A stretch of DNA of 64,000 nt from Dermatemys mawii. Its lineage: Eukaryota; Chordata; Testudines; Dermatemydidae. Under the pieces are notes generated by a model that saw only the letters and a list, made by a program, of their open reading frames with translations, made no database searches and had not been told where the DNA came from. The stretch is taken from positions 17,196,676-17,260,675 of the forward strand of contig ML677333.1 in NCBI GenBank assembly GCA_007922305.1. The letters are read 5' to 3'. The position numbers and the translations under genes were made by a program. Shown one piece after another: positions 35,553-46,414 of this stretch; the stretch's first letter is position 1, and every line of letters starts with the position of its first letter.

Positions 35553-35753
35553 ACTTGAACTGAGTAACTACACTTACTTATAGTAATTGAGTAACTTCAC
35601 CAGAACTCCATCCTTTTGCCTCTGGGCAAGGGCACCAACTCCTGGGTAGCAGTCCTCAGGTTTGGAGAAAGCAACAAACATCTAGTGGAAACTAGTGGGA
35701 GCGCTACAGGATGATACAAGATTTGCCTCCACCTCAGGAAACAGTCTGTAAAT

Positions 35754-35761
35754 GCTGAGTG
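35754..35761. repeat. Target-site duplication, left (hAT)
   Basis: GCTGAGTG, identical to 38299-38306. Confidence 0.85.
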
Positions 35762-38298
35762 CAGGGCCGGACCATAACATTTTGGCACCTGAGGCAGGGA
35801 GCTCAAATGACGCTGCTACGCACCCTTGCTTGGGCCAAAACTTTGAAAGGTCTCAATTCTGCCTTCTTCCTGTTCTACTCCTCTAATGGTACTACCCCAA
35901 TAAAGGAGAACAAACAACTTAAAATGCCTTGTTCAAAACTTTTAAATAGCACTTAACTTTCAAACCCCTGAACAGCAAATGTAACTTTTCTTGTCTGCAT
36001 AGTAAACACTGGCATTTTTATCTGTTTGAATAATCAAAGTGGTACTTTCCATGCCTTCTTGGTTGCAAAGATTTGAACTGCTTCCAGAAGGTCCACAGTC
36101 TGGGCCAGCTCATGCTCTATTGAGAGGGTTGCAAGACCAACCAGCCTTCCCTGTGTCATTGTGGAGTGTAGATGTGTTTGCATTAACTTCAGCTTGGAGA
36201 AGCTGCGTTCTCCACTGACAACTGTTACAAGAAGTGTTAGAAGTATGCGCAGAGCAACAAAAGTATTTGGAAAGAGGGGGATCATCTTATTTATGCATAT
36301 ATATTCCAGAACAGCCTTTGGAATAGATCCTGCTGAAATGTATCTCGAAAGAGCTTTCAGTTCATCACTTAAATCACTTGTATCAATATTGTGCATGTCA
36401 TTGTGTGTCAGCACTGTCTCTAGTGCCCTGAATTGCTGGTGTATGTCTTCTACACGTATAGTGAGGAGTTTTGGAATATCATACACCATTCCAAATATAC
36501 TGCTGTGTTCCTTGAGCTGCATGAAATGTTCTTCAACTGACTGTACTGCACAATCTAGCACCTGGTTAAAGAATTCAACTTTGAATGGTTCTTTGGGGTC
36601 TCTTATAGGATTATCCCATGCCTCGTAATCAAAATGTCATCTTCTTCAGTGATTTTTGTATTTTTGAATTGCTGGGGAAATAGTTTCTGTGTGAAGTTCC
36701 TCTGCCAACTTCTGTGCACTCTTCAGAACATTTTGAAATCCCTCATCTGACTGGTAAGACTGTAGGTATGACTTTGCTTTGTCCATTTGTTCCATTGCTC
36801 TAGATATATCAAGGTCAGCACCATGGAGTCTCTTGGTTACAACATTTCTTTCAAACAGTATGTCATACAACAACAGTAAGCCACACATAAATTTGAAGTT
36901 ATGTATGTTTCTGGTGATTCCATTTCCCTCTGCCACTGTTCTCCCACAAACAGCTCCTGTCATAGCATTATCCTCCAGAATGGCAACTGTGGCATCATTC
37001 ATTTTCACAATTTGGTGTTTGATAGGCTTTATCACCTCCACTCTCCTTTCACACCGTGTGGCACTCAGTGGTTTCAGTGTCAGAGAAGATGTTCCCAGAT
37101 GGTGCTTCAAAATTTGCCATCAATGAGTTGATACAGAGAAAAATACATAGATGCTTTGAATTACATTTAAAAAATCAGCAACCTCACTAGAAGCTGATGC
37201 TGCATCATTGACCACTAAATTCAATGAATGAGAACTGTATGGGATGAAAAAAGCTCAAGTGGTTTAACTCTTGGATCCGTTTCTGCACTCTTCTGTTCTT
37301 TCCTCTCATGTTGGCACCACTGTTGTAGCCCTGACCTCTCATGTCAGCTGTCACAATTCCCACATCTTCCAGCTTTATAAGAAGCACATTTGTCATACAA
37401 GCTCTCTGACAGTCACCATTGCAGGGACATCTTCACTAGGTTCTGTTGTTGTTACATAATGCACCATTAGAGTCATTTGTTCCTTATGGCTGATGTCAAG
37501 TCTGCAGTCCAGAATAACAAAGTAATATCTTGCTGACTTCAGATCTGCCACAATCTTCTGTTTGACTTTTGTTGCCAGTAACTGTGTGATCTCATTTTGA
37601 ATTGTTTTTCCAAGGTAGTGGTGTGTGTACATTTCTTGGGTGGTGCATCTTCTTTGATGCTCCTGGAGTACAGCATTAAACTCAGTCATCAGCTCCACAG
37701 TTTTAAGGAAGTTTCCATTGTTTGGAACATACAGCTGATCTGAGAGCCACACAGTGCTAGGTTTTGGGTAGCAAGCATTCTGACAATGGTGACTAGTCTT
37801 TTCAAAACATTTTGCCAGTAAAGAGACTCTGATGCAATCTTCTCTTGATGCTGATCATCTATGGTGGCCTTTAACTTTAGTCTCATCTCAAGCTCTTTCC
37901 ATCTATGGAATACTCTTCGGTGATTTGTTGCCTTCCCACGGCATGCCAGATTTTTAATGAGATTTTTTCAGTCCTTTGTTCCTGTAGAATCCAATGTGGC
38001 TGGAACATTAGACTGGAAGAGTTGGCAACAAAAACAGTATTCAGCATTCTGGGTTTTTGAGTACATAAGCCATGGTCTCTCCACTTTGTCACCACTGGGG
38101 ATTTCACGCCAGTAATGTATTGGATGGAAACTTCTATTTTCATTGTCTTTGGGGAACATGAAGTTTTTCACTTGCTGTGGCCCATGCAGTACAAGAAAGT
38201 CCCTCAGGCTACTGCTCAAGTGAGTCCACAGTCCTGGATCATCTAGATTTAAGGAACTAAACAGAGCAGCAGTCCACCTCATGATAAGGTCTGCCCTT
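35762..38298 (-). mobile_element. hAT transposon with degenerate transposase
   Basis: A 2537-bp element flanked by a perfect 8-bp duplication GCTGAGTG. The left end CAGGGCCGGACCATAACAT aligns with the reverse complement of the right end AAGGGCAGACCTTATCAT, a degenerate TIR. The coding strand is minus. The transposase occupies almost the entire length, and its first recognisable domain begins within about 50 bp of the right end, leaving no room for the usual N-terminal segment. Either the source was deleted before transposition, or the 5' part was never present in this subfamily. Confidence 0.85.
36034..38282 (-). pseudogene. hAT transposase (TTF zinc finger / DUF4371 type), frameshifted
   Basis: Domains in order on the minus strand. 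38282-37968: TTF-type zinc finger region with D-P-G-L-W, then H-Y-W-R-E-I-P-S-G-D-K-V-E-R-P-W-L, then Y-C-F-C-C-Q-L-F (paired cysteines kept). 37752-37393: DUF4371 core with Y-F-V-I-L-D-C-R-L-D-I-S-H-K-E-Q-M-T, holding a conserved catalytic aspartate. 37110-36646: middle region. 36561-36034: C-terminal dimerisation domain with S-G-E-R-S-F-S-K-L-K-L and L-A-T-L-S-I-E-H-E-L. This is the architecture also found in ZMYM1-like host proteins and their hAT relatives. At least five frame changes or stops separate the segments, so no transposase can be made. The segment N-terminal to the zinc finger is absent. Confidence 0.85.
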
Positions 38299-38306
38299 GC
38301 TGAGTG
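38299..38306. repeat. Target-site duplication, right (hAT)
   Basis: GCTGAGTG, identical to 35754-35761. Confidence 0.85.
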
Positions 38307-39479
38307 TAGACTTGAGTCCCTTCAGGAAACATCAAAAGGGAAACCCAGAGTAACCTAATTACATTAATGCTTACAGTGTATGGAATCAGTAAAACTTGCA
38401 CAGTTAAAAAACAAGATGTGGCTTTATATAAACTAAAAATGGAAGAAGAAAGTTGAAAGTAGGAAATTATAGAAAGAGACACGAACAAACATGAAATGCA
38501 TTCAGCTTAAACCATTGCATATATTGCATTTTCTCCAACCCGCAGCAAATGGCAACACCATCTAGCGATTCAGAGAAGTGCACATTATTACTAAGCTTCC
38601 ACTGAGGAAGGATGGGAGGACCTTTAGGAGTAAAAGGGTCAAATGGTTAATGTCAGTTGTTTGAGGTGTCAAATCAACATAATTAATCTAGCTGTGATTA
38701 GCCCTAATGAGGCCAACATTCCTGAATGTGCAGTTGTTGGGGCAAATGGGTCCTAAAATGAGGACGGTTGTACTCTGTGAGTCAGACTATAGAGTAGACT
38801 TACTGTATTTCATTATCTCCCAGCAGGAGTCACCAGAACCTAGGGAGGGTTTCAGTAGCCAAAGCAAGAGCAGGACACTGAAAGGCCTGTACATATTGGA
38901 TTTATAAAAATGTTTTTTCTGTAGATAGTGAAACCTATATTAAGGTAAAAATATATATAATCCTCACTCTGTGCTGAAATATGTCACTGCCCTATTACAA
39001 TCTTTATCTCCCTGCTTAAAGTTTTTCAGTAGGCAGAATCCTGTTTTCTAATCTGACTGAGTCACTGACTCAGTCTGTGACCTTAAGCTAATCACTTGAC
39101 CTTCTTCTGAATCAGTCAAGCCAGCTGGAAAATTGGGTAAAAACATCACCACACTGAAAATCAGATGCTGCACCTAAGATGAGTTTTTCTTGGGAAAATA
39201 AACTGCAGAGAAGAAAATAAATTATTTATCCTGAACTCTGGGCCAAACAAATAATTCACAGTGTTCATTCTGCAATGTATGATACTTGTCATATAAATGC
39301 CATGAGAGAACTGACCATGTACTTAAATTGCTGTTACCTTGTAAGCAAGAAATATTCACATAATACATTAATCCTATATTTTTAAAGGAGTGGTGTCAAT
39401 TAACATTTTGTACAATTTTTAATTTCTCCCTTCACTGTATGAGACATCCTCATTGAAGCTTGGGGAACAGATCATAGAT
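38307..39479. other. Unrecognised stretch
   Basis: No gene or named repeat supported. The open segment 38707-38907 lacks any family motif. Confidence 0.4.
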
Positions 39480-39775
39480 GTAAATTAACAGATTATAAAG
39501 CCAGCAGGGACAGCTGTGATCATCTATTCTGATCTCTTGCATAACACAGGCCATAGAACTTCCCTCAATTAATCACTGTTTGAACTAGAGCATGTCTTTT
39601 AGAAAAACATCCAATCCTGATTTAAAAATTGCCAGCGATGAAGAAGCCACCATGTCCCTTGGTAAGATGTTCCAATAATTAATTATCTTCCCTGTAAAAC
39701 ATTTGTGCCTTATTTCCATTCTGAATTTTTCTAGCTTCAACTTCCAGGCACTGGATCTTGTCAGACCTTGTGTGA
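39480..39775 (-). mobile_element. CR1 LINE 3' end, antisense
   Basis: It contains antisense CR1 phrases 'ctgtgatcatctattctgat', 'catgtcttttagaaaaac' and 'gtgccttatttcc' in the expected order. About 300 bp of 3' UTR and the last codons. Confidence 0.85.
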
Positions 39776-40175
39776 AACTTTGGCAATTAAAATCAAAACA
39801 AGGTCAAATTCACCAGTTACAACCTAAACAGTCAGATCAGGCTGCAAAACAGAAAGGCTCAAACCAGTACAAATGACATTCATCCAAATCTACAGGCACT
39901 GAGACCAACAGAGTTGTTCCATCATCAGAAAAATCCTGTATTCTATTTATGTAATGTTTATTTAATGTCCAGTCTGTGGACATAAGATTCAGTATTATTT
40001 TATTTTTACTTTTGTCCTTTTCCATGTCAAAAGTTTATTTCCCCCTTCTGTTCCTAACAGAGATGGAATTATCTCTATATTATAGCTCCATAGAAGCAAA
40101 CAATGTATTTTTATTAAATTTTGCATATGCATCCTGAGATATGGTCAAGAGGGTATATTTATGAATAGTAATTAC

Positions 40176-40985
40176 TAGGCCGGTCAAGCGGTTAAAAAAA
40201 TGAATCATGCTATTAATAATAGAATGCCATTTATTTAAATATTTTTGGATGTTTTCTACAGTTTCTAATACATTGATTACAATTACAACATATAATACAG
40301 AGTGTATGGTAGTCACTTTATATGTATTTTGGATTACAAATATTTGCACTGTAAAAACCTAAAGGAAATAGTATTTTTAAATCCCCCCATTACAAGTGCT
40401 GTAATGCAATCTCTTTAGCATGAAAGTTGAACTTACAAATGTAGAATTATTTATCAAAAAAAAACCTGCATTCAAAAATAAAACAATGTAAAACTTTAGC
40501 GTCTACTAGCCCACTCAGTCCTACTTCTCATTCAGCCAGTCACTCAGACAAACAAGTTTGTTTACATTTGCATGAGATAATGCTGTCTCCTTCTTGTTTA
40601 CAGTGTCATCTGAATGTGAGAACAGGAGTTCACATGGCACTGTTGTAGCCAGCATCACAAGATATTTATGTGTCAGAGGTGCTAAAGATTCATATGTCCC
40701 TTCATGATTCAACCACCCTTCCAAAGGACATGTGTCCGTGCTGATGCTGGGTTCTGCTCAATAACAATCCAGAGCAATGAGGACCAACACATGTTCAATT
40801 TCATCATCTGAGTGAGATGCCACCAGCAGAAAGTACATTCTCTTTTTTTGGTGCTTTAGGTTCTGCAGTTTCCGTATCCGAATGTTGCTCTTTTAAGACT
40901 CCTGAAAGTATGCTCCACACCTCGTCCCTCTCAAATTTTGGAAGGCACTTCAGATTCTTAAAGCTTGGGTGAGTGGAGTTCAGTG
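40176..40985 (-). mobile_element. hAT copy related to the 5.4-kb foldback, truncated
   Basis: It starts TAGGCCGGTCAAGCGGTT, a variant of the terminus of the 5356-6563 element, and follows the arm sequence ('atatttttggatgttttctac', split by differences) into the transposase C-terminus. It then continues into upstream transposase coding sequence not present in the foldback. Homology stops near 40985 with no second terminus, so it is truncated. It gives a view of the ancestral arrangement: terminus, then 3' coding end, then further coding. Confidence 0.75.
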
Positions 40986-40992
40986 TCAGCAA
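40521..40992 (-). pseudogene. hAT transposase C-terminal half remnant
   Basis: Minus-strand segment 40724-40521 carries a Y-E-S-L-A, then L-V-M-L-A-T-T-V-P-C-E, then V-N-K-L-V-C-L-S-D-W-L-N-E-K dimerisation-domain string. Segment 40992-40804, upstream in coding terms, shows F-K-N-L-K-C-L-P-K-F-E-R-D-E-V-W-S-I-L. Together these form the C-terminal half of the transposase of the foldback family. Several stops and a frameshift occur between 40724 and 40804. No active enzyme. Confidence 0.7.
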
Positions 40993-41776
40993 TACAAATG
41001 AGAGAAACAGGATTACTCTTCAGGAATTATGAACCTAGTCCACATATATATCCAATATTAACTGAGATTACAAATTACATATTAGAGTTTTCCTGCTGAT
41101 CTTTTTACTACTTGCCTTCAGGTCAGAAATTCTATATACCCTTTGGATAGAGTGCCTGAGCACCCACTACTCTTGCTGAAGAGAAAGATCTTGCTCCCAA
41201 TTAAAAGTGGGGCACCCCATGACTTGAATGTGAGCACCATCGAACTCTGGAAGAAAAGCTGGAATGAGGCTCAGGTTATTTTGCAGGAGGTGAACTTCAC
41301 AGGACTGGACCCAAATGTGAACCCTAAGCTATAGTTCAGAGCTGCTGTATATTGAGTTTCATTAGAAAAGCTGATATTGTACATGATAAAACTACTCTGT
41401 ATTATTTTTTTCCCTTCTTAAACATTAATAAAACAGTTTCCACATGTCAGTTAACCTTTCTATAATTTTATTCCACCCTTCAGACATATTCACAAGAATG
41501 TAATAAATAGAAAAATGTAACTTTGACCTTGAGTGACCAAAACCAATTCCAATCACTCAGATACATCAAGGTATCTTGCAGCCATCACATGTGACCTTTA
41601 AGAATTGAAATGCTCTATGAGTATTTTACCAATGGCTGCTTTCCTAATGTGTATACTATATATTCTGTGTGTGTGGTGAGGTGATATGTACACAGCCAGC
41701 CATAACAATGTGGTGGTAGTTCTCTCTTCTGGTCTGAGGGAAAAATTGAAAGGATAAGATTGTGGCTTTTGTGCAC
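40986..41776. other. Unrecognised stretch
   Basis: No gene or confident repeat. The open segment 41143-41334 has no motif. Confidence 0.4.
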
Positions 41777-42129
41777 TGTAACAGGGTCTGCTGCTCCCAA
41801 TCACCTCATGGCCCAAGGTCATTCTGCAGACACTCTGCCTCTGTTTTCTATTCCTACAGGGTTCCTTGGTAATTCACCCAGTTCACGTTAATTTAAAACA
41901 TTCCCTTCCTGGGGTTCCATTTACTTAGTCCTGACACACTGGCCCACCAGACTCCAACTCCAGTTCAGTGTCTTTCTCCTTGAGTCAAAGTTTTCTTCCA
42001 GGATGGAATCCCAGTTCGGTGCCTCTTTCCCCAGGGGTCAGAAGTTCCCATCTTTTCTTCTCAGAGCTGAGTTCGTTTTCTCGCTCGCTGCAGCACTCAC
42101 CTACACCAGCTTCCTCAAGCCAGCTACAG
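41777..42129. mobile_element. Possible LTR fragment
   Basis: It starts TGTAACAGGGTCTGC and reads as moderately GC-rich, pyrimidine-biased DNA ending where a hAT terminus begins at 42130. The start is similar in style to the TGT(A/G)ACAG-type termini of retroviral LTRs. The other end and any TSD are not visible. Confidence 0.3.
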
Positions 42130-42560
42130 CAGGGGTGGGCAAACCTTTTGGCCTGAGGGCCACATTGGGGTTGCAAAATTGTATGAAGCTGTGCTTCCCC
42201 AAACTACCTGGCCCTTGCCCCTACCCGACCCCCTCCCACTTCCTGCCCCCTTACTGCCCTCGTCTGAACCCCCGACCCATCCAACCCCCTGCTCCTTGTC
42301 CCCTGACCACCCCTTCTCAATCTCCCTACTCTAACTGCCCCCCAGGATCCCACTCCCTACTGCCCTGACCCCTATCCACACCCCCGCCCCCTGACAGACC
42401 CCTGGGACTCCCACACCCTATCCAACCCCCCTGTTTCCCATCCCCTGACCACCAATCCCAGAACCTCCACCCCATCCAACCACCCCCCCACTCCCTGTCC
42501 CCTGACTGCCCCTAACCCCACTCCCTGGGACTCCCTGCTCCTTATCTAACACCCCGGCCC
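42130..42560 (+). mobile_element. hAT non-autonomous element, C-rich body
   Basis: The left terminus CAGGGGTGGGCAAACC continues 'ttttggcctgagggccacat', a start typical of Charlie-type hAT elements. The body is a C-rich imperfect repeat ('ccctgac', 'catccaac' and 'tgcccc' motifs) with strong strand bias and incidental open frames. No right TIR was found, so the element is truncated. Confidence 0.6.
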
Positions 42561-42599
42561 CAGCCTCCTTACTATGCTTCTCAGAGCAGTGTGTCTGGC

Positions 42600-42735
42600 A
42601 GCCTCACAGAGCCAGACACGGTGCCCGACAGGAGCACATAGCCTCACCTCCGAAAGTGTTGCCCATGCGGCAGCGTGGCTGTGGGGAAGGGGGGACACTT
42701 AGATCAACTGAGCCCTGTAGTGTAGGCCTGCCCTT
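42600..42735 (-). mobile_element. Harbinger-type MITE, right end
   Basis: The sequence ends 'tgtagtgtaggcctgccctta', whose reverse complement taagggcaggcctacactac matches the Harbinger-like left ends at 3997 and 62337 in style. The left limit is uncertain. Confidence 0.4.
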
Positions 42736-42740
42736 AGTTA

Positions 42741-44360
42741 CACTGCTTAATTCACTACTGGAAGACACTCAGATACTACAGTGGTAAGTGTGGAATAAAA
42801 ATCTATATAGAACAGAACAGATTATACAGTTATTCAAGTTTCTGATCATCTCACAATCCCTGAAAGAGATGATTCTGGAAATCTTCTGTGCAATGATGAT
42901 TGGTCTCTTGCCAGTGGCTTTTGCTCACTGACTCAATCTCTTTGTAAACAAAGAAAATAAAGGTAGATGAGGTAACAGCAGTTTCATACTTTCAATAGAA
43001 TTTAAAATTATATATACGTTACACCCATATTTAGATGATGTAAAGTTATGATCCGTCTTTGGCACCAATGCGCTAGTAAAACTATCTCACCATGCAAATG
43101 GACATGATGCCATATTAGTGAAGGAGATTGAATACAAGCAGCCACTTGCTCATACACATACAACCAGACTCTATTCCCATTGAAGTCAATGGGAGTTTTC
43201 TCTCTGATGACTAGGGAACCATGATTTGTCACTAGCAGGAGGCTGGATTCTGCTTCCAGAACACAAGCATAAATCCAGAGTAACTTGATTCTCTTCAGTA
43301 GAGTTCCTCCAAATTTATACCGTGGTCAGTGAGAGGAGAATTTAGTCATGGACGTTTATGTGGTAAGATCTCCAGTAAGGAAAAGACAGTCCATATTGAA
43401 CTTCAAAAGGGGTGATTGAAGGGATGTTGCATAGCAGGTACTGGTCAAAGTCTGAAAAACAGTTTTTGCTGTCCTGTACAGGAATATTTTTCAACGCATT
43501 GATCAAGGATTTGTGTTCCGTGTAAGGAAAATGGTTCTGTAATGAAGTCACCTAAAGATGGCCCTTGTGGAAGTGAAAGGCTATTTTTTTTTTAGTTTTA
43601 TTTTTTACAGGACTACTATTTTTGCTAATCAGGCTGAAAAAGTAGAGAACCCTTATTTCAAAACCTTCTCTATATGACTGATCTCTCAGACATGACTATT
43701 AAATTAAGCCCTTTAATTGGGAGCCTAGTCCTCCTTTGATGTAAATCTGCAACACCCAGTAATGTTAATGAGAGTTCTGCACCTTCATAGAGGTTAGAAT
43801 AGCGACTTCAGTGATTTAGCGTAGGGTCAAGGTAAGCTCGATTGTAAAGAGCTGGAAACTTCATTAAAAAACTCTAACATTAAAAGGACAAAATCATTTT
43901 TGTATTGCAGTTTTCATCAATAAAATTTATGTTGGAGCTTATACAAAAGCTTATTCCCTTCACCAACTAGTGTCAGCATTATTAACAGTAATGTTTATAT
44001 GGGACAGGCTTACTGCAATGACAAATTATCTCATTTATAGTAGTGTCCAGAAGTTCCCTTGTTATAAAAGTTACAAATTATGCCAATTATTCATCACTTG
44101 CTTATAATACCTTCCTGACACACAATATAAATTTGTTCATAAAATATATGATTTCCTCCCTCTAGTCCTCCACATTTCATTCAGATGATGGCATTGAGGG
44201 CCAGACTGAGGATTATGGCTATGGTTCCTAGGTTATTGCAACTTCAAAGTGTTTGTGCTGTAAGTACTGCATGAAATTAGAGTTGGATCTAAGTAATCTA
44301 GAAAATTTGCATATTAATATTTTATTACTGAATAAATCCATTCTGGGAGAGGGGCTGTGA
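42741..44360. other. Unrecognised stretch
   Basis: It contains a possible hairpin MITE scrap around 'cccattgaagtcaatggg' (43174-43192) but no definable arms, and no gene. Confidence 0.4.
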
Positions 44361-44440
44361 GCCTGACTTTCAGAAGTGCTCAGCCCCTTCAGTTCCTATT
44401 GAAGTCCGAGTTGTGGGGGCTCGGCTTGTCTGAAAATGAA
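44361..44440. repeat. Palindromic MITE
   Basis: The left 'gcctgactttcagaagtgct' pairs with the right 'ggcttgtctgaaaatga' region, with 'attgaagtccgagttg' at the centre. The palindrome is degraded but clear. Confidence 0.5.
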
Positions 44441-44624
44441 ACCTTGCTGCATGGTTATTGATTATTACACATACTTCTCTCTTTGCTAGTGCATTGGTCT
44501 ACTTTTACAATGGTGGACATTTGTACATCCCAAACAGCGGGGGTCTATGCCTGCGGACACTCCAGAGAAACAAACCTGCCCAACCTGCCAATGGCTTTAC
44601 CCTGATGGACCAGGTGCCAAAGGC

Positions 44625-44736
44625 TGCCGAATCCAGGTCTAGATAATATTTAGTCCTGCCATGATTGCAGGAGACTAGACTAGATGACCTCTCAACATCC
44701 CTTCCAGTCCTATGATTGTATGATTCTATGATTGAC
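44625..44736 (+). mobile_element. CR1 LINE 3' terminus, sense
   Basis: About 110 bp with 'agactagatgacctctcaac', 'cccttccagtcctatgatt' and a terminal repeat of gtatgatt/ctatgatt. Severely 5'-truncated. Confidence 0.85.
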
Positions 44737-44825
44737 TACAACTTTAAAGTGAGGCACATGCTGATGTGCCTTGTTAAACTAGTCTTAAGTAACTAAACAA
44801 GATCACACCTCTATGAAATATGAAA

Positions 44826-44990
44826 GCATTCCACCCATTTCACAGAGTGAAACGGAAGCATGAAGAATGTAAGCGACTTACTCAAAGGCACAAATGGTGA
44901 CAATGGCAGAACAAAGAGTAATGCTCAATTCTCCCGACTCCCAGTCACCTGCTCTCAACTCCTTGCAACACAACTCTGTCCACTAGGCAG
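44826..44990 (+). mobile_element. MIR-type SINE 3' part
   Basis: It contains 'acccatttcacagagtgaaac', 'aagcgacttactcaaaggca' and 'gactcccagtcacctgctct' in family order, with high divergence. Confidence 0.5.
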
Positions 44991-45511
44991 AGATTAGATA
45001 TGAGTTATATCTGATAGTTTATCAGATATAAATGTAGCATATGTAAGTAGCTTTGTATGCAGCAGGACATAAGACATCTGCGTACAAAAGCACTGAGTTT
45101 AAAGGTTGAGCTAAACTCTACATTTTAGCCTTTTATTTGGTTATTTAAAATTGTGAGGTTTTGGAATAAAAATGGCATGGACAGTTCTGTACCCAAATTG
45201 ATTCCTTTTAGGAAAAATTATATCAGTTATGGCCTGTTCCTTATGCCACTGAAGATATTGGTAAAATTTCCTTTGACTTCAGTGGTGCAGAATCAGACCC
45301 CCAAAGAGTGACAAAATAAAAGTTACATATGAACGATGACGCTTTTCAGAGTAATTATATATTGTTGCAAGTGATTTGATAATTACATCAAGTAGCTCCA
45401 AAAATAGTTTCATTTGCAGTTCCAGATCCCAGATGAAAGTCTGCTTTAGAATCCAGAAGTAATCAAGTATATATCCTCCACTTACAAAATACTGGTCTTA
45501 TATTGTGTACA

Positions 45512-45522
45512 TACTTACAATA
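45512..45522. repeat. Target-site duplication, left (Penelope-like)
   Basis: TACTTACAATA, identical to 46404-46414. Confidence 0.8.
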
Positions 45523-46403
45523 ATCAGAGGGGTAGCCATGTTAGTCTGGAATTGCAGAAGTGACAAAGAGTCCTGTGGCACCTTAAAGACTAACTAAAAT
45601 TTTTTTAGAGCATAAGCTTTCGTGGGCTAATACCCACTTCGTCGGATGCATGCAGTGGAAGTATCCAGGGGAAGGTATAAATAGGTAGGCAAGAACCAGG
45701 TGGGAGACAACAAGGTTAGTCCAATGAGGCTGAACCAGCTTGTTATCCCTAATCAGGGAGGGTGAGGTGTTCCTCTAGCAGCTGAACTGGAGGTGTGAAT
45801 AGCGAGAGAAGAGAAGCTGCTTTTGTAGTTAGCTAGCCATTCAAAATCTCTATTCAGTCCCAAATTGATTGTGTCAAATTTGCAAATGAAATGCAGCTCT
45901 GCAGTCTCTCTTTGCAGTCTGGTCTTGAAGTTTTTTTGCTGCAAAATGCTGACCTTTAAATCTTCTATGGTGTGTCCGGTGAGGTTGAAGTGCTCTCCTA
46001 CAGGTTTTTGAATATTGCCATTCCTGATACCTGATTTGTGTCCATTTATCCTTTTTCATAGGGACTGTCCAGTTTGGCCGATGTACATAGCAGAGGGACA
46101 TTGCTGGCACATAATGGCGTATATTACATTGGTAGATGTGCAGGTGAACGAACCAGTGATGGTGTGGCTGATCTGGTTTGGTCCTGTGATAGTGTTGCTG
46201 GTGTAGATGTGTGGGCAGAGTTGGCATCGAGGTTTGTTGCACGGATTGGTTCCTGAGTTAGAGTTATTATGGCGCGGTGTGCTGTTGCTGGTGAGAATAT
46301 GCTTGAGGTTGACAGGTTGTCTGTAGGCCAGGACTGGCCTGCCTCCCAAGGCCTGTGAAAGTGAGGGATTGTTGTCCAGGATGGGTTGTAGATCACAGAT
46401 GAT
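45523..46403 (-). mobile_element. Penelope-like element, 5'-truncated
   Basis: An 881-bp insertion on the minus strand, bounded by a perfect 11-bp TSD. It contains the linker and GIY-YIG endonuclease end of a Penelope-like element plus its 3' UTR, which ends in the plus-strand phrase 'aatcagaggggtagccatgt'. The RT, which lies upstream of the endonuclease in these elements, is missing through 5' truncation. A different Penelope-type 3' end is found as an inverted pair at 15226-15410. Confidence 0.85.
45753..46349 (-). pseudogene. Penelope-like GIY-YIG endonuclease remnant
   Basis: Segment 46349-46056 begins in the linker, which has a C-N-K-P-R-C-Q-L-C-P-H-I zinc-ligand-like motif, and enters the GIY-YIG domain with V-I-Y-A-I-M-C-Q-Q-C and Y-I-G-Q-T-G-Q-S-L. 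The frame shifts near 46056. The second half of the domain continues in another frame, with 45944-45753 encoding R-L-Q-R-E-T-A-E-L-H-F-I and F-E-W-L-A-N. The enzyme would nick the target DNA for retrotransposition. The Y-I-G core is intact, but the domain is broken and the RT is absent, so the copy is inactive. Confidence 0.85.
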
Positions 46404-46414
46404 TACTTACAATA
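46404..46414. repeat. Target-site duplication, right (Penelope-like)
   Basis: TACTTACAATA, identical to 45512-45522. Confidence 0.8.

Noticed and set aside
42003..42368. 121-codon proline-rich open frame
   Set aside because: It spans an LTR-like scrap and the C-rich body of a hAT element, so it is compositional.
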